64,000 bases of DNA from Pseudomonas extremaustralis (GCF_900102035.1 NZ_LT629689.1:620001-684000); one strand, 5' to 3'. Positions 42,040 through 52,263 are shown, counted from the first letter of the stretch. The notes: generated by a model not told the origin, from the sequence alone. Numbers and translations: made by a program.

Positions 42040-44016
42040 TCAGGGCATCATTTCCAGCGGCACCGGGTAGACGTTCTCACGTGCGTCGCTGCCATCGGCC
42101 AGGGAAACCCAGCGATCGACGTCAGCGTTATAGATCTGGTAATGGCGCAGTTTGGTGGACAGTGTCCGAATGAATTTCTCCTGAGCCAGACCATCCCAGC
42201 TTTTCCAGGTCTCCTCATCCAGGTTCAGCACTTCGCTGTGATACGGCAAGTCATCCAGATACTCACCCAAGACACCCAGCTCGGACAGCTTTGCGGTGCC
42301 GTTCTGTTTGAGTTGGTTTGGATCCGTACCCATGGTGGCGGCGACCGAACGCAGGCGCTCGAACATGTCGCTGGGGGAGATCATCCCTTCATTGGCCGCA
42401 TCAAGGATTTTCTTGAGCACATCACTCAGATCACTCAGCTGGGATTTGGTCAGCAGCACACGGACATCGGTGGTCGGGACGTTTTGCTTGATCGGGTCGC
42501 GGTCGGCGATCCATGCCTGAAATACCGGAGGTGCCTGGCTGCCGGTTTTTTCGCCCAGATACGCCAGGCGCATGGCATGGCCAATCAGCGCGGCGTCGTC
42601 GACCAGTTTCTGCTCCGCCGGCGGCGCCTTCGCGTTCATGGCGCTGCCGATAGCGTCCTCGCCCATGTATGCCGCCTTGACCTGGCCCGTGATGGCGGTG
42701 GCCAGTGCATCGACCTTGCTGCCGAACGCATTGATATCACCCGCATCCACCGGGTAATACAGCGACGTGTTAGTGCCGCTGAAAGTGGAGAGTACCTGGT
42801 ACTGGGCCTCTGCCTTGGCGTGGTCTTTGGAACCTGCGGATGTTTTCAGATGAAGGGTATAGATGGCTACGCCTGGATTACTGGCTTCAATCCTGACTTG
42901 CTCGGCATTCAGACCGGTCTTGGACAGCTTGTCATCGGCATCCAGTGCGCCTGCGTCGGTGATGAGGACCACATAGCGTGCGCCGAATGGCTTCCAGTCG
43001 ACCTTGTCGATAGCTTGCATGACCCCGGCGTAGGAGTCCTCGTCAAAGCTCTTGCTCGACACTTTGGCCTGCTTCAGGTCGGCGACCTTCGCCATGAAAT
43101 CCGCGCCGTCTTTTACTGTATTGGGGTCGGCGTACATCTTGGTCACATACTCCAGCCCAGGCACGGCCTGTGTGCTGGAGCGAAACGCGACTAGCCCGAA
43201 TTTCACCTGGCGACCGAGGTTTTCCTTGGCGATCTGAGCGTAGACCTTGCTGATTGCCTCGCGGGTACGTTCGATATACGGGTCCATCGAGATGGTCGAG
43301 TCGATCACAAACACCACGGCAGCGCTAAATTCCTTTAGTTGGCTGGCAGCGTCGATGCCAGCCTGAGACGAGGTTGCCGTTGCTCCTGCTTGAGTGCTTT
43401 GTACGAGGGCTGCATCGGCTTTGCTGACCGAGGCGACATTGAGGATGCGAGTCCGAAACCCGCCCTCGGTCATGACTTCCTCACCGCTGAGCACGGGCAG
43501 CAGGTAGAACTGCTTCTGCATGTCGATGAAGTATTCCGGCTCTTGCGCAAGCACGCCCGGCGCGGGTGCATTTTGCTTGAGCTTGGCGCGCAGCGGAGCG
43601 ATCACGCTGACCGGATCGGGCGCGTCGAGAATGCCCTCTAGGGTGCCGCGCTCTTTAAAGAACATCAGTCGGTCGCGGTTTGCCGGGTTGGTGAACGCCA
43701 GGGTCAACTGCATTTTCCAGTCGACGGTACAGGCTGCCGGCAGCCAGCCCGAGGTTTTGCCAAAACTGTCTGGCCCGACTTCGATCCAGTCAGCGTTGCC
43801 AGCCTTGGCGTGCTCGTAAACGTAGAACCGACTGAACGGCGGCTGCTCTGCACCGGGCGGCGCACCTGCGGCAGGGCTCAAATGGCATCCTGGCGTGGTG
43901 AGTACACGCTGAAACAAGGTTTTCTTGCCTTCCTGCAGCAGGGGTTTGTCGGCAGCCAGGGCCCATCCCGAACTCAGGCACAAACAGGCTGCAAGTGTCA
44001 GTTTCAGCAACGTCAC
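42040..44016 (-). CDS. Secreted vWA protein resembling the periplasmic part of PpkA
   Basis: A 658-residue protein with a signal peptide (ending GWALA). The N-terminal domain (about 30-130) looks SH3-like (RFYVYEHAKAGNADWIEVG). The vWA domain begins AAVVFVIDSTISMDPYIERT with MIDAS DSTIS (239-243). A helical C-terminal part follows. The layout recalls the extracytoplasmic half of the T6SS kinase PpkA, but there is no kinase domain. It overlaps the upstream gene by 4 bases. Confidence 0.78.
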   Translation of the reverse strand: MTLLKLTLAACLCLSSGWALAADKPLLQEGKKTLFQRVLTTPGCHLSPAAGAPPGAEQPPFSRFYVYEHAKAGNADWIEVGPDSFGKTSGWLPAACTVDWKMQLTLAFTNPANRDRLMFFKERGTLEGILDAPDPVSVIAPLRAKLKQNAPAPGVLAQEPEYFIDMQKQFYLLPVLSGEEVMTEGGFRTRILNVASVSKADAALVQSTQAGATATSSQAGIDAASQLKEFSAAVVFVIDSTISMDPYIERTREAISKVYAQIAKENLGRQVKFGLVAFRSSTQAVPGLEYVTKMYADPNTVKDGADFMAKVADLKQAKVSSKSFDEDSYAGVMQAIDKVDWKPFGARYVVLITDAGALDADDKLSKTGLNAEQVRIEASNPGVAIYTLHLKTSAGSKDHAKAEAQYQVLSTFSGTNTSLYYPVDAGDINAFGSKVDALATAITGQVKAAYMGEDAIGSAMNAKAPPAEQKLVDDAALIGHAMRLAYLGEKTGSQAPPVFQAWIADRDPIKQNVPTTDVRVLLTKSQLSDLSDVLKKILDAANEGMISPSDMFERLRSVAATMGTDPNQLKQNGTAKLSELGVLGEYLDDLPYHSEVLNLDEETWKSWDGLAQEKFIRTLSTKLRHYQIYNADVDRWVSLADGSDARENVYPVPLEMMP

Positions 44017-45062
44017 GGCTTGAGCTCCTTGAGGCGTTGCGCCGCTTCGGCGTTGTCAGGTTGATAGCCCAGGATGGTTTCGTACCAGTAGGCCGCTGTT
44101 GCGTTGTCGGCTGCCGCAAAACAGGCGCTTGGTTGCAAGTACTTGGGGTCGTACTCGCGCGCGTATGCTTCGGCGACTTCTACGTTGCCTGCCTGAGCGC
44201 GATTGGCATAAAGCCGCTGCGCAACGCCGCACTGTTTATTGGCTTTAGCCATCCCGATGATGTTCAGCAGGGTCGCGCTATCAGGCGCAAGCTTGATGCA
44301 GCCCTGTACAAAGTTCAGCTCGGTTTCGCTGGTCAGTGCCTCGCTGCTGCACGGCGCCGGTGCGGCCGGTGCTTGAGGTGCGACGGCGGCCGGAGCAGGA
44401 GCGGTTGTCGCCACCGCCGGCTGCGTGTCTGCAGGCTTTTTGAGCCAGAACCACAGGCCTGCGGCGATAATGCAAAGCAGCACCAAAAGCCCTAGGAAGA
44501 GGAGTCCCTTACCACTTTTTGCGGGCGCAGCGGTGACCGCGGGCGGCTCAATAATGGGCTCCGGTGATGGCTCTGCCTGCTCGGTCGGCGCTTGCACTGG
44601 CTCGATGACAGGTGCTGGCTCCGGTTCGATGACAGACGCAGCTTGCGCTGGCGATTCGAGGGTTACGGAGGTCTGCGCAGCCGCAGGCCCGGTGGCACTT
44701 CCTGCTGCGGACAGGGCCAGGCCTTCCATCAACTTCATCGGGTTGTCATCTTCGCCGCTGCCGTCGGTGCTGCGCAGGCGAAAATTGAATACTGCGGTCG
44801 CCGAGTTCAGCAGCAGCGGATCAACGATGTTCGGACCAACCTGATGGCTGATCGAGTCGCCGCTGCTGTCTTCCTCGAAGTGTTGCGCGAACCAGCAAGG
44901 CGCATTGCCCCACTGGTGGCTCTGTTGCAGATAGTAGTCATCCTGGTTGCGCTGAATGGCAAACTCAAGGATGCCGGCGTCATGCTCCCAACCACGCACT
45001 TGAAGAAAGCCATGGCCGGGCACGGGATTGGCCAGTGGAGAGAGTCGGATAGTGATGGACAT
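44013..45062 (-). CDS. Single-pass membrane protein of the srf operon
   Basis: A 349-residue protein. Residues 1-105 are a beta-rich cytoplasmic domain (LQVRGWEHDAGILEFAIQRN). A Pro/Glu-rich linker leads to a membrane segment (about 185-206: GLLFLGLLVLLCIIAAGLWF), then a Pro/Ala stretch and a TPR-like periplasmic end. It directly follows srfC and could join the cytoplasmic SrfBC part to the periplasmic vWA protein. Confidence 0.7.
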   Translation of the reverse strand: MSITIRLSPLANPVPGHGFLQVRGWEHDAGILEFAIQRNQDDYYLQQSHQWGNAPCWFAQHFEEDSSGDSISHQVGPNIVDPLLLNSATAVFNFRLRSTDGSGEDDNPMKLMEGLALSAAGSATGPAAAQTSVTLESPAQAASVIEPEPAPVIEPVQAPTEQAEPSPEPIIEPPAVTAAPAKSGKGLLFLGLLVLLCIIAAGLWFWLKKPADTQPAVATTAPAPAAVAPQAPAAPAPCSSEALTSETELNFVQGCIKLAPDSATLLNIIGMAKANKQCGVAQRLYANRAQAGNVEVAEAYAREYDPKYLQPSACFAAADNATAAYWYETILGYQPDNAEAAQRLKELKP

Positions 45063-47759
45063 TTATGATCTCGCTTTGAAGGCCTGGATGACTCGGCCCA
45101 TGGCCTCGTTCTGCTCGGGTGTAATGTCTTTGCCCTTGCGATGGCCGACATTTTTCTGTGTATGAATGGCGATGCCCGAAATCCAGTCGTTGGCGAAGAT
45201 CACACTTTGGTCATCCGCTTGGGGCGCCAACTGTGGGAAGCGCCCCGGCATTTCCTTTTCATAGAAGGCAAACAGCGGTTGCTTTGAACCCAGCAGGCCA
45301 TTGGGGCGCTGCGCGGACGGCTCGGTGGTATGGCCGAACCAGGCGGCGAAATCATTGAGCAACAGTTGTACGGTCAGCACCTGGCGCTGCACCAGATGCT
45401 CTCTGCGAACGCCGCTCTGCGCGCGCTTGAGCAAGGCATTGCTCAGTTGCAATGGCACGTCCAGACGTTCGGCGCAAACCACCAGCTCCTTGACCATCAG
45501 CGCGATGGCCTCGGCAGGCAGTTCCAGTAACTCCAACAGGCTTTGGCGTCGGCTCAGGTTGCGCAGATGGCTCGCCCACAGATCGAATGCAGCGCGAGCA
45601 AACCGGTGCTCGTGGCTCTGATACTGCGGGGGCGCTGTCGCAACGGCTGTTTGCTCAGCAACAGGCGTGATGGCTTCGCCAAAAATGTCGTATTCAACCT
45701 CGGTTTTGACTGCGGCCGGTTTTGTTTCAACAGGTTCGGCCGACGACGCATCAAAATCACCGTTGAGGTACAGCTCACGCAACTGCTGTTCGGGTAGCGC
45801 CATATACGCGAGCAGCTCGCCGAGCACGTATTTGCCGTGGGGCGTCGTGGCGAAGGGGCGGGCGATCTGGTTGGCGATCACCTTCTTTTTGGCGCGCTCA
45901 TCTTCGCCGCCGGCCTCGTAGTACTCTTCGAGACGTGGCAGCAATTGCACCATCAGTTCTTCAAGCTGCTCCTCGATACGGTGCAGTTTGAATTCAATGT
46001 TGGCGACCGACGTGAATGCTGAACTGAAGCGTTCCATGCCGCCATCGTTCATCTTGAGCATCGCCTGCCAGGCGTTCTGTGGGTCTGCCACGTGGCGCTT
46101 GACCAGCTCACTGTTGTTGAAGGCTCGCTCCAGCTCCGACAGGGCTGCGAGGGAGGATTCATTCAAACGCACCTCGCCGAGCTTGTCTTCCAGATCAATG
46201 AAGTTGGTCTTGAAGCGTGGCTTGCGCACCAGATAAGTGTTCTTGAAGGGCGTACTGCCCCATTGTTTCATCCATTCTTCATTGCCGAAGCGCTCAATCA
46301 TGGTGAGCTTGAGCATGTTGTCGCAGGCTTCGGGGAACTGAACGGTTTCGCCGTTGAGCGCGCCACCGATGAAACCGTCACACATGGTCAGCGCCCAGAT
46401 CAGACCGCTGGCACGGCCGTCGCGCTGCTGCGCACTGGAGCCTTGAGTCTTGTCGATCCAGCTTTTCAGAACCGGACCAACGCTGACGACTTCGCTCTGC
46501 TTGAACGTGCTCGTGCACATCACCAGCGCGTTCATTTCCTGCTCGTTGGTGTAACGCTCGAACAGGTAAGCGACCTTGCCCCGCAGCAGCAGCTTGGCTA
46601 CTGGATTGTTGGCAGCGCCACTGCTGTCGACTTCGCTGGCTTCGTTGATGCTCATCAGTTTTTGTCGGCTGCGATAGCCCGGAAAATCCAGCAGGTCGAC
46701 GCTGTTGACGATCGGATTGGCCGGCTCATTGTCGAGACGGAAAATCAACTCGTTGGTCAGCGCGGCAAGCTCTGCCCGATTTACTGACACGGCGGGGCTT
46801 AAGGCGCCGGCGATTGACGGGCGCACTTCAATAGTCGTGTCGCTGCTGCCGCCCAGGCGGCTGAGGATGTCGACGTTGATGATGCTGTTGCTTTGAACCA
46901 ACTGCCCGTCCCGTTCGCTGACCAGGGCGCTGATCGGTGCATAGACCGTTTCGGCCAGACCAAGGCGGTGCAGGGCGGCGGCCAGTTGTTCGTACGTTTC
47001 GGTCATCTTGTCGATGCCGCCCCACAGCGGGGCAAACAGCTGAGCACGATCACGTATCGACAAGCGTGGCGCCAGCTTGACCACCCGAGGCCAGTAGTGG
47101 GCCAGCAGGGGGCGCATGGCGTTGGCGTAATGGTGTTCCAGATAGTCCCAGAGCAGCACCACATCGTCACTGCTGACGCCGGCCGTCGGCGCAGCGGCGA
47201 GGTTGCCTTCAAAGCGTTGCAGCAGGCTTTCTACCTGGGCATCGGAGATCTGGCTATTGAGGCGCTGATGATCGAAGTCCTCGAACCAGGCATTGGCGAG
47301 TATGATCGCGACTTCGACTTCCCGGAAAAGGCGCAGCTCCACAGGAAAGCCGGAAGCAGGACTCGGTTTCGCACTGCGCGTGAAGCGCGTGACCAGCCCG
47401 GTGGCCTCCTTGCCGCCGCCGACCGGGTTCACGTGTTTGATGAAGTCCAACTGCTGATCGCCCAGTTGGGTGAGTAATTGGCCCTTGTCGTCTGCGGCAA
47501 GGGCCGAAATCAGGTAGCTCTTTCCTGCTTGTGAGAGACCGAAGAAACCGATGCCCATTGGGGTGGTCGAGACCCGTCCCAGGCTGCGGGCCAGGTTGCG
47601 CGCACGGTACAAATCGCGGTTGAGAGCATCCGCTTTGGTGGCCACTTCTTCGACTTTTCCGGCCACGTCGGCCACCCAGTCCAGGGCCAGGCCAGCACCT
47701 TCATGTACGGATGCCCAAGCCTGGGTGAGTTGATTCTGCTTGGTGGTCAGAGTAGTCAT
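45063..47759 (-). CDS. srfC: SrfC-like large P-loop protein
   Basis: An 898-residue protein with a P-loop GLSQAGKS (74-81), followed by KHVNPVGGGKEATG as a possible switch region and LLDFPGYRS as a likely G3-type motif, so a GTPase (perhaps dynamin-like) is probable. Long helical parts follow. srfC was named in Salmonella as an SsrB-regulated gene; its biochemical role is not established. It overlaps srfB by 4 bases. Confidence 0.85.
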   Translation of the reverse strand: MTTLTTKQNQLTQAWASVHEGAGLALDWVADVAGKVEEVATKADALNRDLYRARNLARSLGRVSTTPMGIGFFGLSQAGKSYLISALAADDKGQLLTQLGDQQLDFIKHVNPVGGGKEATGLVTRFTRSAKPSPASGFPVELRLFREVEVAIILANAWFEDFDHQRLNSQISDAQVESLLQRFEGNLAAAPTAGVSSDDVVLLWDYLEHHYANAMRPLLAHYWPRVVKLAPRLSIRDRAQLFAPLWGGIDKMTETYEQLAAALHRLGLAETVYAPISALVSERDGQLVQSNSIINVDILSRLGGSSDTTIEVRPSIAGALSPAVSVNRAELAALTNELIFRLDNEPANPIVNSVDLLDFPGYRSRQKLMSINEASEVDSSGAANNPVAKLLLRGKVAYLFERYTNEQEMNALVMCTSTFKQSEVVSVGPVLKSWIDKTQGSSAQQRDGRASGLIWALTMCDGFIGGALNGETVQFPEACDNMLKLTMIERFGNEEWMKQWGSTPFKNTYLVRKPRFKTNFIDLEDKLGEVRLNESSLAALSELERAFNNSELVKRHVADPQNAWQAMLKMNDGGMERFSSAFTSVANIEFKLHRIEEQLEELMVQLLPRLEEYYEAGGEDERAKKKVIANQIARPFATTPHGKYVLGELLAYMALPEQQLRELYLNGDFDASSAEPVETKPAAVKTEVEYDIFGEAITPVAEQTAVATAPPQYQSHEHRFARAAFDLWASHLRNLSRRQSLLELLELPAEAIALMVKELVVCAERLDVPLQLSNALLKRAQSGVRREHLVQRQVLTVQLLLNDFAAWFGHTTEPSAQRPNGLLGSKQPLFAFYEKEMPGRFPQLAPQADDQSVIFANDWISGIAIHTQKNVGHRKGKDITPEQNEAMGRVIQAFKARS

Positions 47760-50700
47760 TTCGGACTTACGCTCCCGCTGTCGAGCCAGTAGTTGGATGC
47801 ACCGCCTTCGGCACTCAACATGGTGTAGAGCTGTAGTTTCACGTCCTTGCGATCGAAGGACTCATCGGTGTTGCTTTCGATGTTGTCGTCAATCACCAGG
47901 GTTTCGGCAATGATCTCGGCGTCGCCGCGGTCGGCTTCGGCTTCCTTGATCCGAAAGCGCAGCAGCAGGCATGCCTCCTTGCCGTCCTTGGTTGGCTTGC
48001 CGACGAGCTTGCGTGTGCCACGCTCAGTCAGTTCGATCAAATAGAGCGGCGCCGCCACCCAACGCTCTGCGTTCAGCTGGCGATAGCCCAGGCGGGTTTT
48101 GCCGAGCACCCGCAACTGGGGCCCATCCAGGTGTGGCTCGTGCAGTTGCAGGAACTCATTGCCCCGTGGGTCACTCTTGATCACGTCGCGGTACAGCATG
48201 TCGTGGTCGATCACCAGATTGTTTTCATCCAGCTTGCCGATATGGCGCATAGTCGAATACGGGCTGAGGCGGCCTACGCTGAAGTAGAAGTTCGACACCT
48301 TACGCTGCTCGCTCAACAGACACAGCATGGCGCCCACTGCTGCGGTGCTTTTGGGGTCGTCAATCTGACCGTTGCGATGGAAGGGGTACCAGCCTCCGGT
48401 GCGATAACCGTTCATGGGTACGATGCGCCCCGGTGGCAGTGGCACCTTGCGCCGGATGTAGGCTTGCACCCCCGGCAGGCGCGACGGCCGGCCGGTGAGC
48501 AGCAGTGCATCGCAGGGGTATTGGAAGACCACCTCGCAGAGTGCATCAAGGATCTTGCCAAGATTGATCTGGCCCTTGAGAAACGCTTGATGAATCGCTG
48601 GCAGATCGATCCGCAGGGTGGCTTGACCCAGGTCAAAGCCATCGCGGCCGCCATCGATGCGACGGACACCGCCGGCGACGTATTCCCTGAGGCGATCTGT
48701 GATCGCATCTTCGTCCAGAAGCTCGGCAAACGCGTATTCGTGAACCGGGCTTGGCAACTCGGGATCGTAAGCCTCGTAGTCTTTGAGCAGGCGCAGACCG
48801 AGAGGCACGAACACTTGCAGGTTAAGTTGCTGGCGCAGGATAGCGTCCTGGGCGCTGGTGCTCTCATCGCCGCACAGGCGTGACAGCAGCGAGCGGGGTG
48901 ACACCACGCCGAAATTCAGCAGAGCCTGCTCAAGGCTGGGCAGGACAAAGCGCTGAATGATGTCCAGCAGAATGTCGTCTCCGGCCACCTTGAAACTGTC
49001 GCGAAAGCGTTGCTCGGGGATGATCGAAACGTTGCTGCCGCTGGCGTGCTCGGCGCCTCGTTCCAATGAATAATCAGTGATGACAAGGTCAGTGGTGCCG
49101 CCACCGATATCAATGCTGGCCAGCGTGATCTGCTCGCGATTGGTCTTGTCGGGGCGGGCCAGAGTGTCGAAGAACTCTTGGGGGTGGCCGGCGAAGTTCT
49201 CGCGAATCTCGGTGTAGAGATAGACCAGTTGGCCGCAGGTGGCCTCATCCCATTCCACTTTTATACGCGGTAGCGGGACACGAGGTACGGGCACTGGAGA
49301 GTTGGCACCCTTGGCTTTACTCGGGTCGAGGTCGCCTTCATGCCAGCCCATGCACTTCCAGACCAGCGCCATGGCTTGCAGCAGACGGTCGTTGAGCAGG
49401 CTGCGCTCGACTTGAGGCATGCCTGGCGGAACTGTCAGGGTGATGCTCGATAGCTGCCGTGGCCTTTGGGTATGCCCCATTCGTGTTCGTTGAGCGGGGC
49501 TGTTGATTTGCAGCAGCGCTTGCGTCAGCACCTCCGCGAGCATGAAGGTCATCAGGGAGCTGCGCGAATACTGAGGGGAAAACGCAGGCAGGCGATCATC
49601 CTCATTCTTGAGCTTGTAGAACGCCTGGCCCAGCTTGGTGATTTTGTGTGAGAACGGCGCGGCGGTGGCTTTCGGCTCGCTGTCTGTCTGCACATATGAA
49701 TTGTTGAAACGCCAGCCATGGGTATAGGCATTCTCATCCCACAGATAGCGTTTCGGGCTCGACAACCCGGTGGAGCCTTCAGTGCCGCGACGACGCCCAG
49801 ACAACCGTCCGGCTTCGACGCCGACGCGAGCGATGGTCGGCCACTGGAATGCATCGTGGCGGCCGCTCTGGACCGAAAAGTTCTCTTTGCCGAAAGAGGC
49901 CTGGGCGAACTCCACACGGCTCTCAAATGGTTGGCTATACACGCGTTCTGGGCGCACCAGATCGCGGATCTGGAGGATGTAGTTGTGCTTCATCCCGTCA
50001 CCGGACTGACCGTGGTTTTCGATCAGGATGCCGCAGGTGCGTGAGTTGCCGACATCCAGTACCAGATCCACCGGGATCGGCGGGTCCAGCGACTCGACAC
50101 CGTTGGCCGCCAGTTTGACTTCCGGGATCACGATGCGCGCAGGTTCGCTGCTACGTTGTTCGGGCACTGGCTTGGCCATCAGGCTCAGCAGGTTCAGGTA
50201 ATGACCCAGGTGTCGCTGCTCTTCCAGCTCATCATCAATGTCTTCGCTGGGGCGGTGTTTGTTGCCCTCGCGATAGATTTCCGCCAGCCAGTCCTGCACC
50301 CATTTCTGATCCAGAAACCATCGGCTCTGGCGTGCGTGGCAGGCCAGGCGAAACGCTGAACCGGCGTTGATGTCGTCGCGGGTCGGCGCCAGGTATTGCA
50401 TCCCCGATGCCGACGCCATCGACCGGGTGTCGAACGCCAGGGTCAGGCGATGAGTGTTGCCATCTACATCCGGCTGTTCAAGCTCCACCAGACGCACGCG
50501 GGCCCAATTGGTAGGACCCTCGTCGTAGCGCTCTGGCGGCAGAAAACGAAAGAACGGAACGGGCAACCATAGGCCGTCAAGCAGCTTGAGGCTTGCCTGC
50601 ATGCTCAGGGTCAGGTCTTCGTCATCCACCTCGGTGACCAGGCGCTCCTGGGTTTGCGAATGGGCCAGGCGATCGCCCGATTGGTTGGCAGTTGCCACGG

Positions 50701-50890
50701 GGCCCAAGTGGAAGTACTGCTTGGTTTCCCGATTCTGCAACAGGCGTGCGATCAGCGTATTACCCATTTTGGCAAAGCGGCCGGCGGCTTCGTTTCGCAG
50801 ATCGAGTCTGACCGCAAAGTCCATGAACTGGATTCCGCTGTCGTTTATCAGGTGGACGGTATCTTCAAACTTGGTAAGTTCGGGCAGCAT
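47756..50890 (-). CDS. srfB: SrfB-like actin/Hsp70-fold ATPase
   Basis: A 1,044-residue protein. Phosphate-1 motif DVGNSRTCG (279-287), phosphate-2 motif DIGGGTTD (594-601) and a late LLTGRPSRLPGVQ motif mark an actin/Hsp70-type nucleotide fold in the middle, with large N- and C-terminal extensions. ATG 50890 is chosen because it leaves an 11-base gap to srfA; a longer frame would overlap srfA. It may assemble or act as a chaperone for SrfC. Confidence 0.87.
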   Translation of the reverse strand: MLPELTKFEDTVHLINDSGIQFMDFAVRLDLRNEAAGRFAKMGNTLIARLLQNRETKQYFHLGPVATANQSGDRLAHSQTQERLVTEVDDEDLTLSMQASLKLLDGLWLPVPFFRFLPPERYDEGPTNWARVRLVELEQPDVDGNTHRLTLAFDTRSMASASGMQYLAPTRDDINAGSAFRLACHARQSRWFLDQKWVQDWLAEIYREGNKHRPSEDIDDELEEQRHLGHYLNLLSLMAKPVPEQRSSEPARIVIPEVKLAANGVESLDPPIPVDLVLDVGNSRTCGILIENHGQSGDGMKHNYILQIRDLVRPERVYSQPFESRVEFAQASFGKENFSVQSGRHDAFQWPTIARVGVEAGRLSGRRRGTEGSTGLSSPKRYLWDENAYTHGWRFNNSYVQTDSEPKATAAPFSHKITKLGQAFYKLKNEDDRLPAFSPQYSRSSLMTFMLAEVLTQALLQINSPAQRTRMGHTQRPRQLSSITLTVPPGMPQVERSLLNDRLLQAMALVWKCMGWHEGDLDPSKAKGANSPVPVPRVPLPRIKVEWDEATCGQLVYLYTEIRENFAGHPQEFFDTLARPDKTNREQITLASIDIGGGTTDLVITDYSLERGAEHASGSNVSIIPEQRFRDSFKVAGDDILLDIIQRFVLPSLEQALLNFGVVSPRSLLSRLCGDESTSAQDAILRQQLNLQVFVPLGLRLLKDYEAYDPELPSPVHEYAFAELLDEDAITDRLREYVAGGVRRIDGGRDGFDLGQATLRIDLPAIHQAFLKGQINLGKILDALCEVVFQYPCDALLLTGRPSRLPGVQAYIRRKVPLPPGRIVPMNGYRTGGWYPFHRNGQIDDPKSTAAVGAMLCLLSEQRKVSNFYFSVGRLSPYSTMRHIGKLDENNLVIDHDMLYRDVIKSDPRGNEFLQLHEPHLDGPQLRVLGKTRLGYRQLNAERWVAAPLYLIELTERGTRKLVGKPTKDGKEACLLLRFRIKEAEADRGDAEIIAETLVIDDNIESNTDESFDRKDVKLQLYTMLSAEGGASNYWLDSGSVSPK

Positions 50891-50901
50891 GGGGACAGCC
50901 T

Positions 50902-52263
50902 TTATTCGCGCCGCATGGACATTGGGAATTGGGTATTGCCGTAGTTGCCTTGGCAATCGGCGATGCTTTGAGCGCCCGGTTTACATGCCACTTTCGGCAT
51001 GTCGTACCGGCTGCCGTCGGTGCATGTGGCCTGGTCCTGGCTGTTCAAGCCCAGGCTGCCCGCGTTCATTGCCGCGCTGACTGCGCCGGAGCAGGTGACA
51101 CCGTCCGGACGACGGATCGTGACGTTGCCTTGTCCCTTCTCGAATGCATACTCAAGTCGCAAAGGTCGAGAGGTTTTTGCATCCATGATCCCTGCACCTG
51201 CACGATAACTGCCGTTCAGGAAATCAGCGGGGCCTTCCGCGGCATCCGAGGGAATGCTCAGCGGTGTGCCGGGCGCAACGGACGGAGCAGGTGCGGCCTC
51301 AGCCGTGGGTTGGGAGGAGGGCTGCGGTGGGGCTGTGGAAGGCTGGATGGACTCCGGTAGCGGAGTTTCTGCGGGTTCAGCCACAGGGGCCGGTTCAGGC
51401 ACCACATTGCTGGCATTTGTTCCAGACCCAGAGCCTGACCCTGAGGGCACTATTGCGCCGGCAGGGTTGCTGCTCCCAGCTGCAACAACAGGCCCTGTAC
51501 TGCCGGTATCGGCGTTGATGTGGGGTACGGAAACACTGCCGACCGGTAGCATGGCAGAGGGGGTACACCCTCGTAGGAGACCAAACAACAGCAGCGCCAA
51601 GAACACCAAAAGCAATGGCCAAAGCCACCAGAACCGACGCCAGAAAGATCGCGTGACTTGAGTGAGCGGCGGAGCCGGCTGTACGGTGGGCGCAGGTTCT
51701 GAAAGTACGGCTGGTGCAGGTTGAGGTGCATTGGGTCGGGGATTCAAGAAGTAAAGCGGGTCGCGATGCCGGTCGCCCTCGTGTTGAACGAACCCCCAAA
51801 AAGTCAGCACTGGCTGAGTGTAACGTTCAGACTGGCCAGCTGCGTTAATGCGGGTGGCGTCGACCAGATAGATATAAGCGTCGGCAGGCGCATGTGGCAC
51901 CAGGCCCAACAGCTTTCCAAAAATAACTTGGTCGCTTTGGCCGCCTTTATTGCCTGCTTGCACCAGCGCCGAACTCATATCCGCGATCGCGTTTTTGAAT
52001 TGGTTCAGCTGAGCCCTGGCATCGTTGCGTTCATCTTCTGTTGCCGAACTCCAAGGCACGACATCACCTTGGACCGGGCTATACCAGTCAATGACGCTGC
52101 CTTGTTCATTACTCTTGGGGACGGCAAGAAAGCCGGCCATTGGCGGGGCTTTACGGGCCAGCGCGGCGATAAGTTGCAGAGCAGCCTTGTGGACGGGTTG
52201 CCCCGTTTCGCCCACGGCGATGAACTCGTCACTTTTGCCTGTACGAAGCAGCGCACCGTGCAT
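50902..52263 (-). CDS. srfA: SrfA-like membrane protein
   Basis: About 453 residues. The N-terminal cytoplasmic domain (about 1-180, MHGALLRTGKSDEFIAVGE) precedes a membrane segment (about 210-232: WLWPLLLVFLALLLFGLLRG). A long Pro/Ala/Ser-rich linker and a C-terminal periplasmic domain (about 325-453, NGSYRAGAGIMDAKTSRPLR) follow. The ATG at 52263 is nine bases after AAGGGA; ATG 52272 is also possible. It is the first gene of the leftward operon. Confidence 0.75.
   Translation of the reverse strand: MHGALLRTGKSDEFIAVGETGQPVHKAALQLIAALARKAPPMAGFLAVPKSNEQGSVIDWYSPVQGDVVPWSSATEDERNDARAQLNQFKNAIADMSSALVQAGNKGGQSDQVIFGKLLGLVPHAPADAYIYLVDATRINAAGQSERYTQPVLTFWGFVQHEGDRHRDPLYFLNPRPNAPQPAPAVLSEPAPTVQPAPPLTQVTRSFWRRFWWLWPLLLVFLALLLFGLLRGCTPSAMLPVGSVSVPHINADTGSTGPVVAAGSSNPAGAIVPSGSGSGSGTNASNVVPEPAPVAEPAETPLPESIQPSTAPPQPSSQPTAEAAPAPSVAPGTPLSIPSDAAEGPADFLNGSYRAGAGIMDAKTSRPLRLEYAFEKGQGNVTIRRPDGVTCSGAVSAAMNAGSLGLNSQDQATCTDGSRYDMPKVACKPGAQSIADCQGNYGNTQFPMSMRRE

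Noticed and set aside
41890..43194. Rightward 434-codon frame opposite the secreted vWA gene
   Set aside because: No recognisable domain. The leftward gene is clearly supported by signal peptide and MIDAS motif.
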